Positions 8,012-16,430 of a stretch of DNA of 64,000 bases are shown here, piece by piece. A program made the position numbers and the translations under genes. How positions within the stretch are numbered: position 1 is the stretch's first letter; each line of letters begins with the position of its first letter. Location: NCBI GenBank assembly GCA_965219915.1, contig OZ244794.1, forward strand, positions 2,790,001 to 2,854,000, read 5' to 3'. This stretch comes from Bin80 sp965219915 (GTDB lineage Bacteria > Bacteroidota > Rhodothermia > Rhodothermales > Bin80). The notes beneath the pieces were generated by a model that was not told the origin of the DNA, did not search any database, and saw only the letters and a list, made by a program, of their open reading frames with translations.

Positions 8012-11000
8012 TCAATAGGTTAGGTGGATGCCGAAGGTCCATATGCGCGGCAGGGGTAGGTGCGGCGGACTCGTCAGTCCAATTTCCCTGCCATCGGCTA
8101 CGCCGGGAATCCTGGATCCGCCGAACAGCGACGGACCGCCGGCCGAATTCCGTCGCCCTTCAGGATTGCCGCCAATGAAGCTGGTCCACATGTGGACGTT
8201 CTCCATAGACGTATAGATTCTCCCGCGCGCACCCCGGACGCCGATGCCCTGAAGCAGCCTCTGGGGCAGGTTGTAGGTCAGCGTTATGTTGCGGAGTCTG
8301 AGAAAATCTGTATCCTGAATACCAAGGCTGGAAACGGCCCCGATCCCGGTATCAAATCCTGAGGCGCTCGGCGTCTTGCCATCGCCGGGCTCACTTTCCG
8401 AAATGTACCGGCCATCGTACCAGAATTCCCTCGACAGATTGACACGACGGAACGGTGCGCCGATCTGAATGATGTATAGATCCAAAACGGAGGCACCGGC
8501 CTGTCCGTTGAACCGGACACTGAGCTCAAAGTCTTTGTAGCGAACATCGGTGTGGAATCCGTAAATGTAGTCCAGATTCGTTCCCTCCAGATTAACGCCA
8601 TCAGGTCCCAGGAAATTACTGATCGATCCATCGCCATCGGCATCTCTGTAGACCATCGTGCCCGGTGCCGCCCCCGGCTGCGCAGGATGCGTTTCCCCTT
8701 CCCTTACAATGCCCACATGCTCCACAACATGAATGTTCTGCAATTCTCCACCCACCGTGCGGCGTAATGCGCCGAAGAAATTTCTGATCTCTTCGTCGCC
8801 GCCCAAATCCAGAATCTCCTGATTGTTGTTCGTCACATTGCCGCCCACAACCAACTCGAAATCATTTGTCTCCATGACGGCGACGCTCGCTGACAGCTCA
8901 ATGCCATCGTTGCGCATGCTGCCAATATTGGTCAGGAAGCCCCCATAGCCAGACGACGCCACGATATTCCGCGATAAGAGCAGGCTGGTGGTGACATTAT
9001 TGTAGTAATCCAGCACCACGCTGTAACGGCCATCAAAGAGAATCAGATCGAGTCCAATATCAAGTTGCTCAGATGTCTCCCAAGTCAGACCGGGGTTACC
9101 CGGATCACCAATTGCAACGCCAGTCAATTGTACGGCTCCGAGCGAGTGATTGACGGGTCTCAGGCTCGGCCGCGCAATGAAGTCGGGAATTGCATTGCTG
9201 CCTGTGGAGCCGTAAGACACCCGAAGCTTCGCGTCGTTGACAAAACCCAGGTCCTTAACGAAGTCCTCTTCCGAGAGGCGCCAGCCGAGAGCAAATGAGC
9301 CGAATGTTTGATAGCGATTATTGGCCCCGAACCTTGAACTCCCGTCCCGCCGTACAGTGGCAGTCAGCAGGTATCGGTCCTTAAAGGAATAGTTGAGCCG
9401 CCCGAGAATAGAGGCGAGAGCGTTTTCGCCGAATCCGTTCCTGGAGGTGAGGGTCTCCGAGTCACCAATAGACAGAATCCGTGCACCCGGAATCTGCAAC
9501 CCTGCAACGTTTGAGGACACGAATTCGACTCTGTCCCGCTGCAGGGTAAAGCCGGCCAGCACATCGAAGAAGTGATCCCGTCTAAATTGCCTGCGGAAGT
9601 TGACCGTGTTTTCGTTCAGCCACCCCCGCTGCCACACCTGCCCCACATTCAGGGTACTGACCGACGGATAGCTAAATCGGGGGGTGCCAGGGGGAGCGTC
9701 GTAGAGCGATTCATTCTTGTCAGATCCGATATTGGTAGACAGAATCGACTTGAACGTAATGCCGGGAAACGCCTCCACCGCCAAACTTACTCCACCCAGC
9801 ATCCTAAACAGATCGTGCGTGCGCTTGAACTGCTCGATGGTCTGAAGGGGGTTCCCAATTGGAAAATTGCCTGGAACGTAACTGCCGATGGCATATTCAC
9901 CACCGGAATCAAAGACCGGGATAATGGGCGGCAACAGAATGGCCTGCGCCCACGCTGATCTCCAGTCACTGCCATCTTCGCTAGGCCGACTGGACTTCGT
10001 GATCTTGGACACACTCGGAGCCACATTCAGCCCAAAAGTGATTCTGTTGTTGGGGCGATAATCCAGCTTGACGCGGGCTCCGATCTTGTTGAATCCCTCG
10101 CCGGGTATGACTCCGGATTCCTGCGTATAGCTGCTTGAAAGCAGGTAGGAGACTTTTTCGGTTCCCCCGTGTGCGGAAAGAGACCAGCTGTGGAAGGGAG
10201 CGGTCTCATACAGCTCATCCTGCCAGTCCGTGTCCGTCGACCCATCCCAAACGCTGGATATCCACTCGGGCGTCGTACCGCCATTTTTCTCAGTATGAAA
10301 TTGGACGTACTCCTGAGCATTCAGCATCTTGAAGCGTGAGGCCTGCGTGATATTTGATACTCCGGCGTTCATAGCCAAATTGATTTGAGCGGTCCCGATA
10401 AGCCCAGACTTTGTGGTGACGATAATCACGCCGTTGGCTCCCCGGGACCCGTAAATGGCCGTTGCCGAGGCGTCCTTGAGCACATCAATTGATTCAATAT
10501 CCGCGGGGTTAAGCATTTGGGCATTCCGCTGGTCGGTCGGAAACCCATCGATTACCCAGAGAGGCTCGTAGCCGGCGGACAGAGAACCGATGGCTCGGAT
10601 TGAGATCTGAGCTAGATCACCTGGGTTGGCACTGCGATCAGCTACATTAATGCCCGGAACTAGACCCTGCAAGGCTTTTTCTACCGATGCAACCGGTCGT
10701 GAAGCCAGATCTCCAGCCGAAATTGAGGCAATGGATCCGGTGACATCCTTGCGCAATTGGGTACCGTAACCCGTAACGATAATTTCCTCAAGCCCCGCCA
10801 TGTCCTCCTCCATCATCACATCAATGACCGTCCGTCCTTCGATAGCCACTTCCTGCGTAACGAATCCCACGAACGAGAACACTAGAATCGTTGCGTCATC
10901 GGGTACGGTAAGCTCATAGTTGCCATCTACATCAGTGGCCGCCCCGATGAAGGTTTCTGGGACGCGTACCGTCGCACCGGCCAAGGGATCTCCCTCGGCA

Positions 11001-11161
11001 TCGGTTACGGTGCCCGTGATGGTCGCATCTTGTTGCAGGCCAATCGAGCCCCACGAACCGTAGTGTACTCCCGCGCTGGGGGCCAACTGGGATTGGGCCA
11101 GCACAACACCCGGGCTGGCCAGTAGGAGTGCAATGAGGAGGGTAGGCAGTCGAGTAAGCAT
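8012..11161 (-). CDS. SusC/RagA-family TonB-linked outer-membrane transporter
   Basis: 1049 aa. The signal peptide ends VVLAQ. A carboxypeptidase-regulatory-like domain lies at about residues 45-120 (ITGTVTDAEGDPLAGATV, DVDGNYELTVP). A TonB box/plug region follows, carrying the SusC signature (GLEEIIVTGYGTQ, SVEKALQGLVPGINV, YGSRGANGVIIVTTK), and then the barrel, ending RIWTFGIHLTY. With SusD it imports oligosaccharides, here probably a beta-glucoside-type glycan judging by the GH116 gene upstream. The two genes are 11 bp apart and clearly co-transcribed. An insert of about 20 residues follows the signal peptide (QLAPSAGVHYGSWGS) before the first domain. Confidence 0.95.
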   Translation of the reverse strand: MLTRLPTLLIALLLASPGVVLAQSQLAPSAGVHYGSWGSIGLQQDATITGTVTDAEGDPLAGATVRVPETFIGAATDVDGNYELTVPDDATILVFSFVGFVTQEVAIEGRTVIDVMMEEDMAGLEEIIVTGYGTQLRKDVTGSIASISAGDLASRPVASVEKALQGLVPGINVADRSANPGDLAQISIRAIGSLSAGYEPLWVIDGFPTDQRNAQMLNPADIESIDVLKDASATAIYGSRGANGVIIVTTKSGLIGTAQINLAMNAGVSNITQASRFKMLNAQEYVQFHTEKNGGTTPEWISSVWDGSTDTDWQDELYETAPFHSWSLSAHGGTEKVSYLLSSSYTQESGVIPGEGFNKIGARVKLDYRPNNRITFGLNVAPSVSKITKSSRPSEDGSDWRSAWAQAILLPPIIPVFDSGGEYAIGSYVPGNFPIGNPLQTIEQFKRTHDLFRMLGGVSLAVEAFPGITFKSILSTNIGSDKNESLYDAPPGTPRFSYPSVSTLNVGQVWQRGWLNENTVNFRRQFRRDHFFDVLAGFTLQRDRVEFVSSNVAGLQIPGARILSIGDSETLTSRNGFGENALASILGRLNYSFKDRYLLTATVRRDGSSRFGANNRYQTFGSFALGWRLSEEDFVKDLGFVNDAKLRVSYGSTGSNAIPDFIARPSLRPVNHSLGAVQLTGVAIGDPGNPGLTWETSEQLDIGLDLILFDGRYSVVLDYYNNVTTSLLLSRNIVASSGYGGFLTNIGSMRNDGIELSASVAVMETNDFELVVGGNVTNNNQEILDLGGDEEIRNFFGALRRTVGGELQNIHVVEHVGIVREGETHPAQPGAAPGTMVYRDADGDGSISNFLGPDGVNLEGTNLDYIYGFHTDVRYKDFELSVRFNGQAGASVLDLYIIQIGAPFRRVNLSREFWYDGRYISESEPGDGKTPSASGFDTGIGAVSSLGIQDTDFLRLRNITLTYNLPQRLLQGIGVRGARGRIYTSMENVHMWTSFIGGNPEGRRNSAGGPSLFGGSRIPGVADGREIGLTSPPHLPLPRIWTFGIHLTY

Positions 11162-11850
11162 GATTCACCTTGTTCTGGTGGCAGGATCATCCGTGGAGCA
11201 GCATGCAAAGGCTTCGCGCCAGATGCATGCTTCGTCACTAGTTCCTACGTCATGCAACTGGCGACTGCCTTCGCCGCCATTTTCAATATAAATCAGCACT
11301 TATTAACAATTTTGAGGATTTTCTGGTCTTTTTTGGACGAATTGACAAGTCTGATCACGTGGGGCAAGGTGCAAGCCATCATCGTCCCCGTTCAGACTCC
11401 TCGCCTTAACTTGTATGGCAGTTCGGCGATCTGCGCTCTCCAGCGACAGGAAAAACTGTTGCTCGTCGGATCTCCGCCGGACGCGATAAAGATGACTACC
11501 AGAAACATTCAAACGAGGCGCCACTTGCTGCTATCTGGCGGACCGCCCAAGCCGCCGATTCCGAAATAGAAGCCCGAGTGACTATTGTAATAAATTCGTA
11601 TGGGTCAATTGCCGTGGCCGCTGCACCGTGCCGGGAAAGGCCATGATTGGATGCCGTAACTGCGATGTGCGCACTGATCCTGCCTTGCCGTTTGCCTAAC
11701 CGTATTCCCCCAATTCCTCTGGCCCAGATTCAGATGCGGGCTGAACACGAAGGCAATCAGCCCGCCGACTGGTCTCTATCGGCTGTGTTCGTCTGCTCGT
11801 TCCCCGGCTTGCTCAAGGCAGCTGGCGGGTCCGCGCGTTGGAAAATTCCG
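11162..11850. other. Intergenic region between GH116 and susC; no gene supported
   Basis: The first ~45 bp (11,162-11,205) match the 5' leader of the other TonB receptor gene (5742-5790), including GATTCACCTTGTTCTG. The remainder has only short open frames. One of 73 codons on the minus strand (11,303-11,524) is moderately protein-like (QQFFLSLESADRR) but has no family I recognise, no convincing start and no partner, so I do not call it a gene. The susC promoter should lie here, but I see no convincing box. Confidence 0.5.
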
Positions 11851-14436
11851 CTACATTTCCTGCCGCTCCACAATGACCACAGAGGCTTCTCCCTGCGGAA
11901 ACGTTCGCCCTTCAGCAAATTCCGCTTCCCCGTAGCCATGTAGTACAAGCCGATTCAACTCAATGGGGCCATTGGCCGGATGCAATTCAACGGACATCTG
12001 CGATCCGCCACCAGCAATCGTTACACTGCCGTACTGGTATCCGTTAGACCAGAAGTACGTACCGAGCCTTGGATTGAACCCCATGCGATTTTCTACCGCC
12101 GAGTACTGAAAACCCGTGTAAGCCAGCAGCCCGGCCCACGCGGCCATAGCCCGTGAATATCGGTGACCGTACTCACCTTCATTGAACGGGTTGCGCTTGC
12201 GTCCATCATAGCGGTCCCGAATGGCCCGAAACACCTTCAGACCCGCATCCTCCTGGCCTTCGTAGATCATGTGGGCCGCGGTACTGTACTCAAAGCCGGT
12301 CATGATCTCCGTGTAATATGGGAAGGGGAAATCCAGCAGATCCCCGCGCGGATAGCTGGCCATTAGCAGGCCTGCCTCGCTGCCCAAACCGAAGCTGCGA
12401 AAGGTATTGAAGTGCTCATTGAAGTTGTCAATGTAGTTGTACTTCATAATGCTGCGCAGCGTAGTCTGCACGTTCTCCTTGTCCAGGAGATACCCCAGGC
12501 CTGCCGTGTGCGCCAAATATTGTCCGACCAGTTGGTCAACCAGGCACCCCTTGCCTAATTGTGCCACGGTGCTGGTGCCCTCCGGTATATGATGCTCGTA
12601 GTATTCACCGTTGAAGATATTGTCGTCTATCCAGCCACTGCCCCGCTCAAACAGGTCTCTGGTTTCCTCGGCAAAAGCATCGTCTCCCAGGTATCGCGCC
12701 ATTTCCTCTGAGGCTCGCAGTGCACCCAGATACCAGCCGGCCATCTGTGGATTCGGTCCCAGATAGTTGATGTCCATTGTGTTGTGCTGGCTGCCTTCCA
12801 TCACGCCATCCTTGTCCTGATCCCAAATACCCGTCCAGGCAAAACTCATGGACTTACGGATGTTGGGCCACATCCGACGGAGCATCTCGTCATCTCCTGA
12901 CAGCTGCCAGTCTCGATATACCTTGATCAGCGTTCCCATCTGCCCGTCGGCAGCCCAGCGTTGGAAGCTCCGGGCTCGAAGTTCAATCGGAAGTCCGACT
13001 CGGTGGCTCATGGCCCCATTGTCGTTGACCGAATGCACGAATTCCACCTCCCGAAACCGCTTGGACAGATCCCCAAACAGAAATGGGACGGTGGACTCGT
13101 AATTCCACACATGAAAGCACGTCCCGAACCCCCATCCGGAACTGCGGGACGCCCCGATCTTCGTTCCGTTGATGCTCCCGGTTCCCTCAAAGCCGTATGG
13201 AAGTCCATCGGCAGTTCTGAATACCGTCTGGCTCCGCAGGTGGTTGAGATTAAAGAGTCCCGCCTCTTTGAGCACCTCTGGAGCATCGCTGTCTACCAGC
13301 GTACGTACAAAACGTACAGTTTCCGCTTCCAGACTGTCCAGTGCCGAGGCGGTGCGCACCGCGACATCCCATGCGTCTTCATACAGCGTCGTGTAGTAAT
13401 TGCCTACGATTTCGGGGCCGCCGAATGCTCCGGCATGATGAACTCCATGATCCCATGCGCGCCGATTCGGAAAATGCCAAGTCAGCATGAATGTGATTGC
13501 GCGCGCCTCGCCCGGTGCAAGCTCAACTTTCGCGGCAAGTGTCGCCGGCGGCGTCTGAATGACATGGGCTGTGTCGGGATGATCCGTTAGCTCGCCATCT
13601 TCAACAAAATCATCCCAGAATTCGCGGAACGTCCAGTTCCAGGCCAATGGGTCCCACGAGGTACGGTAAGTTACTGGACTGGCCGTGGTCGTCAGCGCCA
13701 TGGTGCCCCAGTTTACATCCAAGGAATCAATACCATCCGATGTCATGTAAACGCCACTGATGCCTCCATCTGTACGAAACGAGTTCACATTTCTGTCCGG
13801 TGCACCGGTCCAGCCATCCGCTCCGATGTAATTGGGTACCATCCCAACTACGGCCGCCTCCACCGAATCCTGGGTCGGATTGGCCAGCACATAACGAAGA
13901 ATCGCCACAGGAATTCCACTATTCTCGGCATCGCCAACAAGCAGCGGGTTGAACGCTTCCAGGCGTACATCCAGTGGTACGTTGTGATGCTCAAACGACA
14001 CCTGTGCCAATGGGTAAGCAGCCTCAAATGTCGTGGACTCAAAACGAGGGAAACCCGAATTGACGGCATCCGCACCCCAGTCGCCGCTATGCTCGTTGGC
14101 TGGTACGGGACCCTCCAGCACTCGGACCTGACCCGGGGTGTCCGGCGTCCGATAGTAGAGTGCAAAGAAAGGTCCGTTAGCAATGGTCGGCAGGACCAGC
14201 TTAAAGGCCGGCAGGTAGCCCAGTGCACCACGATTCATGATTTCCCAGTCCCGCAGGTCTCCGCGCCCTCCGAGGGATACTGTACCTGTTCCAATACCCC
14301 CCAGCGGCATCGCAACCTCGTCCAGATAGGCCCCCGAATACGTCTTCAGCACGGGCCAGCCGGTCTGAGCATCCGGCCGGGAGCAGGCGGCTACGGCTAC
14401 TAGCAGGAAAAGAGTAATCCACGGTGCAGGCTTCAT
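11851..14436 (-). CDS. GH116-family glucosidase (GBA2-like, DUF608) lipoprotein
   Basis: 861 aa from the second ATG (14,436); an ATG five codons upstream (14,451) is also possible. The N-terminus is a lipoprotein signal, LFLLVAVAACS, so the enzyme is probably anchored in an envelope membrane. An N-terminal beta-domain (about 30-330) carries MPLGGIGTGTVSLGGRGDLRDWEI, the hallmark glycine-rich start of the GBA2/GH116 family. The (alpha/alpha)6 catalytic domain follows with MEGSQHNTMDINYLGPNPQM, NEGEYGHRY and a C-terminal GSVTIAGGG strand. GH116 members cleave beta-glucosides, beta-xylosides or glucosylceramide. Upstream of susC, it is the likely hydrolase of this glycan-utilisation locus. Fragments of a paralogue lie at 6079-6400. 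Confidence 0.9.
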   Translation of the reverse strand: MKPAPWITLFLLVAVAACSRPDAQTGWPVLKTYSGAYLDEVAMPLGGIGTGTVSLGGRGDLRDWEIMNRGALGYLPAFKLVLPTIANGPFFALYYRTPDTPGQVRVLEGPVPANEHSGDWGADAVNSGFPRFESTTFEAAYPLAQVSFEHHNVPLDVRLEAFNPLLVGDAENSGIPVAILRYVLANPTQDSVEAAVVGMVPNYIGADGWTGAPDRNVNSFRTDGGISGVYMTSDGIDSLDVNWGTMALTTTASPVTYRTSWDPLAWNWTFREFWDDFVEDGELTDHPDTAHVIQTPPATLAAKVELAPGEARAITFMLTWHFPNRRAWDHGVHHAGAFGGPEIVGNYYTTLYEDAWDVAVRTASALDSLEAETVRFVRTLVDSDAPEVLKEAGLFNLNHLRSQTVFRTADGLPYGFEGTGSINGTKIGASRSSGWGFGTCFHVWNYESTVPFLFGDLSKRFREVEFVHSVNDNGAMSHRVGLPIELRARSFQRWAADGQMGTLIKVYRDWQLSGDDEMLRRMWPNIRKSMSFAWTGIWDQDKDGVMEGSQHNTMDINYLGPNPQMAGWYLGALRASEEMARYLGDDAFAEETRDLFERGSGWIDDNIFNGEYYEHHIPEGTSTVAQLGKGCLVDQLVGQYLAHTAGLGYLLDKENVQTTLRSIMKYNYIDNFNEHFNTFRSFGLGSEAGLLMASYPRGDLLDFPFPYYTEIMTGFEYSTAAHMIYEGQEDAGLKVFRAIRDRYDGRKRNPFNEGEYGHRYSRAMAAWAGLLAYTGFQYSAVENRMGFNPRLGTYFWSNGYQYGSVTIAGGGSQMSVELHPANGPIELNRLVLHGYGEAEFAEGRTFPQGEASVVIVERQEM

Positions 14437-14614
14437 TGTTGTTGAAAGCATAGCGATGTCAATGTGCTGGTATATTCAAATGCCGGGATCCGAGTTACGC
14501 TCGTGACTCGGTGTTAAATATCGCAGGGATCTGCGATAGTTGCATAGGCGGTGAGTATCTGTACGAACGTCCAATGCAATATAATGTATCCGTGATCATG
14601 AATTATTGCATGAT

Positions 14615-14632
14615 TGTCCCTGGTTGAGGACA
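14615..14632. promoter_or_regulatory. Inverted repeat TGTCC-N8-GGACA (copy 2 of 2)
   Basis: Same arms and spacer length as the element at 5972-5989, here about 180 bp upstream of the GH116 start. Flanking similarity extends on both sides: ATTATTGCATGATTGTCC here against ATAATTGCGTGTTTGTCC there, and AGCAAGGGATA here against ACAAGGGATC there. Interpreted as a shared operator or activator site of the glycan locus; the protein that binds it is unknown. Confidence 0.45.
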
Positions 14633-15167
14633 GACTAGAACACGTGGAGCAAGGGATAAATATTGGTAAACGGATCAAAATGGACGCTGTGTATAAAAGC
14701 GCAACGAGACGATATTACGGGTCTAAGAAACGCGTCGCGATGGACAAGCGGGTATGATCTTGGCCGTGTATTTCATCTCGGCGACTGCGCGTGACAGCAA
14801 GGGCTTGATGCCCCAATCAAGGAGGTGCGTGCACAGCACAGCCAAGACGTATTGGCGGAGAAGGCGTTCAAGGCAAAAAGAACAACGAGTTCTATAGCCG
14901 CTCGTGGTACCTGGTCACGCAGCATTCCAAGGGACTCATTTCAAACTGTGCGCGACCACCTCCAGTAGATGCTCCGCATATACCTTTTCCAGTCCTTTCA
15001 ATTGTGTACGCCTCGAAGAGCTTGCCATCTGCTGTAACGGTGGAATCACTTCCAAAATCTCCGCAACAACCAAATTTGCCCCGTTGTAGGATTCTTCTCT
15101 GATCGTTCAAGTGCCTTTTTCCACCGTCTAATGCTATATTTCTGGACCTTGAATCTCTCATAACGTT
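14633..15167. other. Intergenic stretch between divergent GH116 and sbcD-like genes; possibly decayed
   Basis: No gene is supported. A minus-strand frame of 89 codons (14,892-15,161) abuts the sbcD start. Protein-like pieces occur in different minus frames over 14,950-15,160 (for example AEILEVIPPLQQMAS in one, SIRRWKKALERSEKNPTTG in another). This looks like a frameshifted relic, but I cannot name its family. The promoter of the plus-strand repair pair must lie here. Confidence 0.35.
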
Positions 15168-16430
15168 TTGATCAGGCTCTTATGTCTCGGGGATGCACAT
15201 CTGGGGCGGTATCCGTCCCGGGTCCCCTCTGGTGATAACTCGCTTTCGGTGCGTGCGATCTGGGAGCAGGCGGTCACAACCGCCATTGAAGAGCATGTTG
15301 ATGCCGTAATCCTCACTGGGGATATGGCCGACAACAAGAATGCCTATTTCGAAGCTTATGGTGCTCTTCGGAAGGGAATTACCCAACTTAGTCAAGAAGA
15401 TATCCCTGTCGTAGCCGTTGCAGGCAATCACGATTATGATGTCTTTCCTCAACTTGCCGAATCGATGCCCAAGGATAATTTCACGTTTCTTGGGCGTGAC
15501 GGAATTTGGAATGACACGGTGCTAAAGACGCGTTCTGGCCGCAACCTCCGTTGTGTGGGGTGGTCATTTCCAAGCTCCCACTATGATAATTCACCCTTGG
15601 ATTCGCTTGGGCTCAGCCAAAGCAATGACTTCACGATTGGTATTGTACACGGAGATCTGGACACCCAAAGCGCATACGCCCCACTTGCCACTCAGGACCT
15701 GGTTGACCAACCGGTGGATTTATGGCTGCTTGGACATGTACATGCCCCCAAGCTTCATGTTGATCACCGAGTTCCGATACTCTATCCAGGATCACCTCAA
15801 CCCCTTGATCCTGGAGAACCCGGTACTCATGGACCCTGGATGATCACAATCAGCCAGGACAATCAAATAAGTCCTGTACAGCTACCTCTTGCTTCTGTGC
15901 GATATGAAACCATTTCGGTTGATGTTTCTGCTGCAGTGCAGATCAGCGATGTAAAAACCCTAGTCGCTGAACAGCTTGAGCAGCGCGGCAGCGGACTGAT
16001 CGAAAGCCACCCGAACCTTCAATATCTATCGTGCCGCCCTGTTCTAACTGGACAAACACGGCTTCACCGTACACTCTCCATCGAGGGACTCCCTGATGTT
16101 GATGATCTTGACGTTCATGTGGGTCAATGCAGCATCACTGTAGATAAAGTTTTTATTGAGACCTCACCAACCCGAGACCTGGATGAGATCGCACAACTCA
16201 ATAACGATCCACCAGGAATTCTTGCTCGGTGGATACTGGAACTAACCAACGGTGGAGACAACATCTTACTTGATCCTGCTCGTAAGTCTGCTTCAACAGT
16301 ATATAAGAGTGCTGGATTTAAAACTCTCCGCGAGAAGGAACCCGATGCAGCAACGCTCTCCAGATTGGTGATTCAGCAGAGTATGCTTCTTCTTGACGAG
16401 CTTCTCGCACAGAAAGAGGATAATGACTGA
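15168..16430 (+). CDS. SbcD/Mre11-family DNA exonuclease (YhaO-like)
   Basis: 420 aa, TTG start chosen because the metallophosphoesterase motifs begin within the first ten residues: CLGDAHLG (D-x-H), ILTGDMAD (GD), VAGNHDYD (GNHD), IVHGDLDT and LLGHVHAP (GHxH). These are the five Mn2+-binding motifs of Mre11/SbcD phosphoesterases. The C-terminal half would be the capping and partner-binding domain. Length and partner resemble Bacillus YhaO rather than classical SbcD. It overlaps the next gene by 8 bp (ATGACTGA), so translation is coupled and the two proteins very likely form one complex for processing DNA ends, hairpins or blocked ends. Confidence 0.88.
   Translation: MIRLLCLGDAHLGRYPSRVPSGDNSLSVRAIWEQAVTTAIEEHVDAVILTGDMADNKNAYFEAYGALRKGITQLSQEDIPVVAVAGNHDYDVFPQLAESMPKDNFTFLGRDGIWNDTVLKTRSGRNLRCVGWSFPSSHYDNSPLDSLGLSQSNDFTIGIVHGDLDTQSAYAPLATQDLVDQPVDLWLLGHVHAPKLHVDHRVPILYPGSPQPLDPGEPGTHGPWMITISQDNQISPVQLPLASVRYETISVDVSAAVQISDVKTLVAEQLEQRGSGLIESHPNLQYLSCRPVLTGQTRLHRTLSIEGLPDVDDLDVHVGQCSITVDKVFIETSPTRDLDEIAQLNNDPPGILARWILELTNGGDNILLDPARKSASTVYKSAGFKTLREKEPDAATLSRLVIQQSMLLLDELLAQKEDND

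Noticed and set aside
11303..11524. A 73-codon minus-strand frame between GH116 and susC
   Set aside because: Some stretches look protein-like, but there is no family, no domain and no conserved start, so it is left as intergenic.
12961..13590. A 209-codon plus-strand frame inside the GH116 gene
   Set aside because: Antisense to conserved GH116 catalytic sequence; composition is unlike real proteins of this genome.
14892..15161. An 89-codon minus-strand frame next to the sbcD-like gene
   Set aside because: Its composition is odd and the more protein-like readings jump between frames; at most a decayed relic, not a gene.
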